Source of the DNA: CAYNDB01 sp964395915
GTDB lineage: Bacteria; Nitrospinota_A; UBA7883; JAJRTC01
DNA length: 37,505 bases
Assembly (NCBI GenBank): GCA_964395915.1
Contig: CAYNDB010000008.1
Span: 1-37,505, forward strand
Direction: 5' to 3'
Of the stretch, positions 24,685 to 31,147 are shown piece after piece. The notes beneath the pieces were generated by a model. That model did no database searches. It was not told where the DNA came from and saw only the letters and a list, made by a program, of their open reading frames with translations. Both the position numbers and the translations under genes were made by a program. How positions within the stretch are numbered: the first letter of the stretch is position 1; each line of letters opens with the position of its first letter.

Positions 24685-25713
24685 TTAAAGCATTTTTAGC
24701 ACTGTTGCCGGGATTTGACCAAGCGGTAGAACCTTATCCACACCTCCGAGCTTTATAGCCTCTTTAGGCATACCGAATACGACACACGTTTTTTCATCTT
24801 GCGCCACCGTTTGCGCTCCGGCGTCTTTCATGTTTTTCATCGCTTTGGCTCCGTCGCCACCCATTCCAGTCAGCATTATTCCCACGGCGTTTTTCCCTGC
24901 GGTCTTGGCCACAGAATTAAACAAAACCTCCACTGATGGGCGGTGGCGAAGGACAAGCGGACCATCCTTGACGTTGACATAATATCTGGAACCGGAACGG
25001 CGGAGGAGCATATGCTTATTTCCAGGGGCGACGAGACATGTTCCCGGTGTCACAGAATCGCCATCGGAAGCTTCTTTTATGCTTAACGCCGATAACTGAT
25101 TTAACCGCATAGCGAAAGCTGTAGTAAAAGTCTCCGGCATGTGTTGCACGACCAATATACCTGGCGAATTTGCCGGCATTTTCGAAAGAACATCCTTCAA
25201 AGCCTCGGTGCCTCCCGTGGAGGCTCCTATAGCTATAATCTTGTTGGTTGTGGCAACCATTGACGTGAGAGGCCTTGGAGCCGATATAATCGCGCTTTTC
25301 GGGCGCGACAGCACCTTTGCCTTGGAGGCGGACTTTACTTTGTCAACCAGCTCCACCGTAATTTCGTTGAAATTATGTTTCTCCATCTCCGGTTTTGCCA
25401 CAATCTCCACAGCCCCAGCTTCCAGAGCCGCCAGGGTTGTTTCCGCGCCCTTTTGTGTGAGAGAAGAGACCATAACCACTGGCATGGGATGATACTTCAT
25501 CAGCTTTCTGAGAAAAGTGATGCCATCCATACGCGGCATTTCAACATCAAGGGTCAAAACATCCGGTTTTAAGGATAATATCTGGTCACGAGCCAGGTAT
25601 GGATCTGGAACGGTTCCTACAACTTCAATCTCCGGGTCTGACTTAAGGGCTTTGGATATGATTTGCCTGGCAATCGACGAATCATCAATTACTAGCACCT
25701 TTATTCTACTCAT
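24685..25713 (-). CDS. cheB: Chemotaxis protein-glutamate methylesterase CheB
   Basis: Removes methyl groups from, and deamidates, chemoreceptors during adaptation. The N-terminal receiver has D10-D11, phosphoacceptor D56 (LTLDVEMP) and K108. The C-terminal esterase has the catalytic triad S165 (GASTGGTEAL), H191 (VVQHMPETF) and D287 (GMGGDGAKAM), at almost the same numbers as in E. coli CheB. GAGAGGTG precedes the ATG. Its gene lies after the HPt-CheW gene. Its presence implies methylated receptors somewhere in the genome, though none is in this window. Confidence 0.97.
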   Translation of the reverse strand: MSRIKVLVIDDSSIARQIISKALKSDPEIEVVGTVPDPYLARDQILSLKPDVLTLDVEMPRMDGITFLRKLMKYHPMPVVMVSSLTQKGAETTLAALEAGAVEIVAKPEMEKHNFNEITVELVDKVKSASKAKVLSRPKSAIISAPRPLTSMVATTNKIIAIGASTGGTEALKDVLSKMPANSPGILVVQHMPETFTTAFAMRLNQLSALSIKEASDGDSVTPGTCLVAPGNKHMLLRRSGSRYYVNVKDGPLVLRHRPSVEVLFNSVAKTAGKNAVGIMLTGMGGDGAKAMKNMKDAGAQTVAQDEKTCVVFGMPKEAIKLGGVDKVLPLGQIPATVLKML

Positions 25714-25737
25714 GTACTACACCTCTCAAACTAAAGA

Positions 25738-26601
25738 TCAATACAATAAATTATCAGGATCACACAAGTCATACGTATCCAGCAGTATAATTGTCCGGCC
25801 ATCGATTCTTCCCATTCCGTACAGAAAGTCAGATGGTATTCCCCCCTGAAAATCAGCGGGAGGAATTATCTGTGATGAGGATAGAGTCATTATCCCGGTA
25901 ACTTCATCGACTCTTAATCCGGTAGTTACTGTTGATATCTCTACGACTATTATATTTTTCCCTTTTTTACCATCAGAGCTGGAGTTCTCCATCCCAAGCC
26001 GGCTTTTCGTATCAAACACCGGGATAACCTGGTCTCTAAGGTTCATAACACCTTCGACAAAGTTTTTTGACTTAGGGATGGGGGTTATCGCTTCATTAAG
26101 GATTATTTCCCGCACATTTATTATCTCGATACCGTAACTTTCTTCGTCCAGCATAAATGTCAGGAAAGTTACGCTCTTTTCGGCGGGAGCTTCTTTCCCC
26201 TCGCCATTAGACTTTATGTTTTCTTTTTTTGCCACGGCAACGGAAGCTGCAGGGGGGGCGGTTTCCACTTTGTCCCGCTGTTTTTCCTTACCTTCGTATT
26301 GCCCCCTGACCACTTCCTTTAAGGTGTCCAAGCCGCTGAACATGAATTCAATTTCCTTCTCTGTGGCAAACCCACGCTCCCTGACCGCATCAAGAAACCC
26401 TTCGAGCTTTTCTCCGGCGGATGCAATATCTTTGAGCCCAAGCATCCCGGCGTTTCCTTTTACGCTATGGATATTCCTGAACATTTCATCAATGAGATCT
26501 TTTTGTTTTGGGTTCATCTCCAGCTTCAGAAGGTCTTCCTCGTATTGCTCCAGGAGCGAGCTTGTGTCTATGAAAAAGTCTTTAAGCAGATTTTCGTGCA
26601 T
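25738..26601 (-). CDS. HPt-CheW fusion protein
   Basis: An unusual two-domain protein. Residues 1-100 are a histidine phosphotransfer domain with H45 in RNIHSVKGNAGMLG. Residues 105-140 are a low-complexity linker rich in K, E and A. Residues 143-285 are a CheW/P5 adaptor domain (FMLDEESYGIEIINVREII, then GVMNLRDQVIPVFD). There is no dimerisation or ATP-binding domain, so it cannot phosphorylate itself. It could dock in a receptor-kinase array and exchange phosphate with the two CheA or CheY proteins. It overlaps the 3' end of cheA1 by 20 nt. Confidence 0.9.
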   Translation of the reverse strand: MHENLLKDFFIDTSSLLEQYEEDLLKLEMNPKQKDLIDEMFRNIHSVKGNAGMLGLKDIASAGEKLEGFLDAVRERGFATEKEIEFMFSGLDTLKEVVRGQYEGKEKQRDKVETAPPAASVAVAKKENIKSNGEGKEAPAEKSVTFLTFMLDEESYGIEIINVREIILNEAITPIPKSKNFVEGVMNLRDQVIPVFDTKSRLGMENSSSDGKKGKNIIVVEISTVTTGLRVDEVTGIMTLSSSQIIPPADFQGGIPSDFLYGMGRIDGRTIILLDTYDLCDPDNLLY

Positions 26602-28609
26602 GTCCTTCTTTTTTCACTCCCATCATGCTGGCGTGGCTTCGGATTAATCCTTCAGCGTCCAGCACAAGTCCGATCTTTCCATCACCCAAAATAGCTCCCC
26701 CCAAAACACCGTCGACTGTACGGAATGTTCCGCCAAGATCTTTTAAAACCGCCCTTGTTTCATCGATAATCTCATCCACCATTAAACAGGCTCGTTGTCC
26801 GTCTTTTTCAATGACCATAACAACAGCGTCCCACGGGTTTGTGTATTTTGGCTCTATATGGAACATTTTATATAGCCGTAACAGCGGATATAAATGCGTC
26901 CGTATATCAACAACTTCCCCTTTTTTGGTTATGCTTGAAACCTGCTCTTTTGTTGGCTTTAATGATTCGACTACCCACTCCATAGGAATTATGTACTGCT
27001 CTGTTCCAACCGCCACTACCAGCCCGGATATTGTTATCAGCGTGGACGACATTGGCACGGTAAGAGACAGGGTGGTTCCTTTCCCAAGTTCCGTATCAAT
27101 ATCCACTTTGCCTTTAACTTTTTTTATTGCGGTCATCACGACATCCATCCCGACACCGCGTCCAGAAACGTCGGTAACTTTTTCCGCAGTGGAGAACCCT
27201 GGCGCAAAGATAAGCTTGCACGCCTCCTTGTCCTGCATCACGTCTGCCTCAGCCTGGGTAATGATGCCCTTTTCCAAAGCTTTCGCTTTAAGCTTCCCGG
27301 CGTCCATTCCATGTCCATCGTCTTTAAAATAAATAACAAGGTCGCCCATGCTCTCTTCAGCGATGGCTTCTACTTTACCCGTAGGGTCTTTCCCTGCTTT
27401 TTCCCGAACTTCAGGCGGCTCGATCCCATGATCGACAGAGTTTCGAATTATATGCACTATGGGGCTTTCAAGTTCTTCGAGCAGACTTTTATCTATAAGG
27501 AGGTCTTCACCATACATGTAGAAGTCCGCCTTTTTCCCTATCTGGCCGGAAAGGTCGCGAACCATCCGTGGAAGTTTCTGGAATATTCCGTTGATCGCCA
27601 CTTTTCGAACTTCCGCAAGGCCTCCCTGCAGTTTTAGTGTAAGCTCGCTAAATTCCAGGTTAGCGTTTTTAAGCTCCATTATCAGCTTGCCGATCTCTTC
27701 CCCGCCTTCCAGCTTCTTTTGCAGATAATTGAATACTTCAGAATTTATTATCAACTCTCCGACAAGATTCATGAACTCGTCAATCTTGTCTTCCTCTATA
27801 CGCATGGTCTTTTTTAGGGCGGGCCGTTTTCCAGATGGTTTCTTAACGTCTGTTGTCTTTTTTTCAGGAAGATCTTTTCCCTGGCTACGCTGATAGTCAA
27901 GAATACCTTCAATATCATTTTCATCGACCTTTCCTTGTTCAACAAGGATTTCCCCAAGCTTTTTCTGCTTATTTAACGCGCCTTCAACATCTTCGCTTTC
28001 AACCAAACCTTGTTCAACAAGGATTTCGCCCATCTTGGGGATATCATCGGAAAGCGGCCTCTCTGAAGGCTCGAGGAGGATGTCTTGCAACTCTTCTACG
28101 GCTCTTAGAAGATCGGAAACCATGGGGTGCTCTAAAAGCTCGTCTTTACCAAGCCCTTTTTTGATCTCGACTATCTGTTCGAAAATCTCCTTCGGAGTGA
28201 TGGCCGCCTCTTTTTTCGAGGCCAGCGTGCTTTCGATAATCTCCAGACATTTTTCTTCATCCTTATTCAACTCTGTTCCCAAATCTTCTTCGGCAAGCCT
28301 TTGGAACATAGAGTCGAGAGAATCCTTGCCTTTAAGAAGAAGGTCTATTATTTCACCAGTAATGGCTCTTTGCCCTTTTCGAAGCTCATCAAGAAGGTTT
28401 TCCAGCTTGTGGGCAAAGCTGCGGATGTGGTTGAGGTTGAAAAAAGAAGATGAGCCTTTAATTGAATGGATAGTTCTGAAAATAGCGTTTATTACATCGG
28501 AGTCTTGTGGATGCTTTTCCAGTGTGATGAACTGTGAGTCCAGCGCTCCCAGCTCTTCCTGAGTCTCTTTAATAAACTCTATAAGGATTTCTTTATCTAT
28601 TTCTTCCAT
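26582..28609 (-). CDS. cheA: CheA histidine kinase 1 with MshEN-like motifs
   Basis: A 675-residue chemosensory kinase. The P1 phosphotransfer domain has H48 (RTIHSIKGSSSFF). Between P1 and the kinase there are two 24-residue motifs in tandem, K192-Q215 and K217-Q240 (KMGEILVEQG, then KLGEILVEQG), where other CheAs have P2. The dimerisation helices start near 272. The ATPase N-box is HIIRNSVDHGI, G1 is DDGHGMD and G2 is GRGVGMDVV. A C-terminal CheW-like domain follows from about 540. All catalytic elements are present. It sits 5 nt after cheY1, its likely cognate regulator. Confidence 0.95.
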   Translation of the reverse strand: MEEIDKEILIEFIKETQEELGALDSQFITLEKHPQDSDVINAIFRTIHSIKGSSSFFNLNHIRSFAHKLENLLDELRKGQRAITGEIIDLLLKGKDSLDSMFQRLAEEDLGTELNKDEEKCLEIIESTLASKKEAAITPKEIFEQIVEIKKGLGKDELLEHPMVSDLLRAVEELQDILLEPSERPLSDDIPKMGEILVEQGLVESEDVEGALNKQKKLGEILVEQGKVDENDIEGILDYQRSQGKDLPEKKTTDVKKPSGKRPALKKTMRIEEDKIDEFMNLVGELIINSEVFNYLQKKLEGGEEIGKLIMELKNANLEFSELTLKLQGGLAEVRKVAINGIFQKLPRMVRDLSGQIGKKADFYMYGEDLLIDKSLLEELESPIVHIIRNSVDHGIEPPEVREKAGKDPTGKVEAIAEESMGDLVIYFKDDGHGMDAGKLKAKALEKGIITQAEADVMQDKEACKLIFAPGFSTAEKVTDVSGRGVGMDVVMTAIKKVKGKVDIDTELGKGTTLSLTVPMSSTLITISGLVVAVGTEQYIIPMEWVVESLKPTKEQVSSITKKGEVVDIRTHLYPLLRLYKMFHIEPKYTNPWDAVVMVIEKDGQRACLMVDEIIDETRAVLKDLGGTFRTVDGVLGGAILGDGKIGLVLDAEGLIRSHASMMGVKKEGHARKSA

Positions 28610-28614
28610 CGACT

Positions 28615-29025
28615 CTATTTCCTGCGCACCATGGACTTAATAATGTTTTCCCACTTTTCTAGTTTTGCGATGGATCCGTCCACAGATTCCTTCATCGAGC
28701 TTAAGTCATCAAGCGGTTTCAGGAAGATATCGTTTGCCCCATTTCTTAAACAACCAAGCACATTTTCAATTGTTACAACACCGGTCATCATTATCACTTG
28801 AATCATGCCGTTGAACTCTTTTATCTTTTTCAGCATCTCCACACCGTTCATCTCAGGCATCATTATGTCGGAAATCACAATCATGTAATTTTCCTTGTGA
28901 ATCATTTCCAAAGCTTTGATGGGTGAAGTTGTTGATTCAACTTTGTAGTCCTCCATCTTAAAATATCTGGCAAGAGATTTTGATATACTCTCTTCGTCAT
29001 CTACTATAAGTATCTTGATTTCCAC
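28615..29025 (-). CDS. CheY-like response regulator 1
   Basis: A single receiver domain with all active residues: D9-D10-E11, phosphoacceptor D53 (VISDIMMP), T81 and K103. About 25 residues at the C-terminus (KLEKWENIIKSMVRRK) extend beyond a minimal receiver. The start is GTG at 29025 with AGGGGA 6-7 nt upstream. It precedes cheA1. It is a close paralogue of the regulator at 30618, with active residues at the same positions. The output partner (motor, pilus or other) is unknown. Confidence 0.93.
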   Translation of the reverse strand: MEIKILIVDDEESISKSLARYFKMEDYKVESTTSPIKALEMIHKENYMIVISDIMMPEMNGVEMLKKIKEFNGMIQVIMMTGVVTIENVLGCLRNGANDIFLKPLDDLSSMKESVDGSIAKLEKWENIIKSMVRRK

Positions 29026-29051
29026 GTTATTTCCCCTGCTCTGACGGCTAT

Positions 29052-29912
29052 TTACAGCTTTTGATAAATTGTTGGTTGAACATATTTGAACCTGTGTTTA
29101 ACACCAGTAAGACTTTCGGAGTGACCTATCAGGAGATACCCTTCTTGAGCCAGCACGTCGTAATATTTATCTACCAGCTTGCCTTGAGTATTTTTGTCGA
29201 AATAGATCATTACATTGCGGCAAAAAATAAAATCAAACTTCTTTTTGAAAGGGAAAACGTCCCTGTTAAGGTTGAAACGTCTGAAATGAATAAGATTTTT
29301 CACATCTTGCTGAACTTTGTACAAACCTGCGCTCTCATTTGCGCCTTTTTGAAAATATTTGCGAAGAGTGTTCTTGGGGATATTTTTAATCTTTTCCTCT
29401 TTATAAATCCCTTTGGCGGCTTGCTCAAGCACAGTTGTCGCCAAATCTGACGCCAGAATTCTCACGTCCCATGTCTGTATAGTCTCCAGTTGGTCCATCA
29501 AGGTAAAAGCTAGCGAATACGGCTCCTCACCAGATGAGCACCCCGCGCTCCACACCCTTATTTCTGTTTCGTTATTGGCCCGTTTTCTTTCCACCATTTC
29601 CGGGATAATCGTTTTTATCAAGAAATTAAAGTGGCCGATCTCTCGAAAAAAACTGGTGAGGTTGGTCGATATGGAATCAAGCAGGTCGATGATTTCTGTT
29701 CCGGTTTTATCTTCTTGCACATGCTTGTAATACTCTTTATATGTTTTGAAGCCGCCTTTGCGAAGCCGTGTGCTCAGCCTGGTTCGGACGAGTTCTTTTT
29801 TACTGTCGCCAAGTGAAATACCGCTCTTTTCAAAGACAAGCTTTCGGAACATGTCGAATTCATTATTGGTAAGGTCGGCGTGACTGATTGATTGCTTTCC
29901 AATGTTGGTCAT
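29052..29912 (-). CDS. cheR: Chemoreceptor methyltransferase CheR
   Basis: Methylates receptor glutamates with S-adenosylmethionine. An N-terminal helical domain (about 15-75) precedes the SAM-binding domain with RVWSAGCSSGEEPYSLA (about 119-136) and DFIFCRNVMIYFD. The length of 286 aa is typical. It has no TPR or receptor-tethering extension. It lies between cheW and cheY1. Confidence 0.96.
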   Translation of the reverse strand: MTNIGKQSISHADLTNNEFDMFRKLVFEKSGISLGDSKKELVRTRLSTRLRKGGFKTYKEYYKHVQEDKTGTEIIDLLDSISTNLTSFFREIGHFNFLIKTIIPEMVERKRANNETEIRVWSAGCSSGEEPYSLAFTLMDQLETIQTWDVRILASDLATTVLEQAAKGIYKEEKIKNIPKNTLRKYFQKGANESAGLYKVQQDVKNLIHFRRFNLNRDVFPFKKKFDFIFCRNVMIYFDKNTQGKLVDKYYDVLAQEGYLLIGHSESLTGVKHRFKYVQPTIYQKL

Positions 29913-30062
29913 GTTAATTCTATAGCGCTTTCATGAAAAATGGAGAGCTTCATTGGTGCTTTCACAGTTGTATGTAATGTCCAAAATATTTTCTACTGAC
30001 AGGGATATTCCCCTCTGGGCGCATATCGTCCAATAGGGAAATGTCGGCGCATGGAAGAGGCT

Positions 30063-30569
30063 CTAAGCCTCACCCGCCTGGCTGACAATTGCAAGTTCGT
30101 CGGCCGACAATACTTTTTCGATGTCCAGCAGGATCTTTACACTGTCCTTAATTTTGCCCATCCCAAGGATAAACTCCGTATTTACGGTGGAGCCGAACGA
30201 AGGAGGGGGTTCTATTTGCTTTTCGTCAATATTCAGCACTTCAGAGACTGTGTCCACCAGGATGCCCATCATTGCGGTTCCCATATCAACTACGATAATG
30301 CAAGTCTCCTCTGTATATGCCGCCTCTTCCATTCCGAACTTAAGGCGCAGGTCTATTACAGGTATAACTTTACCGCGCAGGTTGATAACTCCTTTAATGA
30401 ACTCCGGAGTTTGCGGGACGCTTGTTATATCCATAAGGCCAATAATTTCACGTACTTTAAGTATTTTTAAACCATACTCCTCGTTTCCAAGGATAAAAGA
30501 AAGATATTTACCTGCGAGCCCTTGAGATGTTTGTACCTGCTCATTTAACTCTTCGATCTCAGTGGTCAT
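30063..30569 (-). CDS. cheW: Chemotaxis adaptor protein CheW
   Basis: A 168-residue CheW with the family pattern LSFILGNEEYGLKILKVREII, then FIKGVINLRGKVIPVIDLR and GILVDTVSEVL. It links receptors to CheA. AAGGAGAG precedes the ATG. It lies between cheY2 and cheR and is a separate adaptor from the HPt-CheW protein. Confidence 0.95.
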   Translation of the reverse strand: MTTEIEELNEQVQTSQGLAGKYLSFILGNEEYGLKILKVREIIGLMDITSVPQTPEFIKGVINLRGKVIPVIDLRLKFGMEEAAYTEETCIIVVDMGTAMMGILVDTVSEVLNIDEKQIEPPPSFGSTVNTEFILGMGKIKDSVKILLDIEKVLSADELAIVSQAGEA

Positions 30570-30617
30570 TTCAACTCTCCTTGAAAATAATTAAACCTTG
30601 TTTTGCCGGTCTTGCTA

Positions 30618-31055
30618 TTAATCATCGTTGTAAGGGTTTTCAATATGTTGCTTGACTATAGATGCGCCCATATTGCGTTTCCATCGTTCAAGTTTTTCCT
30701 CCGAGATTTTGACAAGCTTCAATATCTCAGAGAGATTTTCAAATGGTTTCATTATGTAGTCTGTAGCGCCAAATTCCAGGGACCTCATGGTTTTGTCAAA
30801 CGTGGAGAATGCGGTCATCATTACTACCTGTATGGAAAAATCTATCGCCTTGATCTCTCGCAATGCGTCAAGCCCGTCTTTTTCTGGCATGTTAATGTCC
30901 ATCAGGACGATGTTGTACTTCGACTCCCGAAGTTTGTTGATAGCCTCTACGCCATCTCCCGCAGTGGATACTTCATAACCTTCAAGCTTTAAGTATGAGC
31001 TTAAGGATTTTCTTATTCCCTCTTCATCGTCAACGACCAAAATTTTTACTGACAT
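30618..31055 (-). CDS. CheY-like response regulator 2
   Basis: A single receiver domain with D9-D10-E11, phosphoacceptor D53 (VLMDINMP), T81 and K103 (YIMKPFE). It has a C-terminal extension containing KLERWKRN, matching KLEKWENI in the regulator at 28615. The ATG at 31055 is preferred to the upstream GTG at 31067 because AGGTGGG is 7 nt before it. It follows cheA2 and is its likely phosphate acceptor. Confidence 0.93.
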   Translation of the reverse strand: MSVKILVVDDEEGIRKSLSSYLKLEGYEVSTAGDGVEAINKLRESKYNIVLMDINMPEKDGLDALREIKAIDFSIQVVMMTAFSTFDKTMRSLEFGATDYIMKPFENLSEILKLVKISEEKLERWKRNMGASIVKQHIENPYNDD

Positions 31056-31147
31056 AATCACACCCACCTAAAGCAAAATAGAAAAAATTTTGTAACTAAA
31101 ATATGATATATTCTAGCGCTATTTCCATGCTGTTTTCAGTTATAAAA

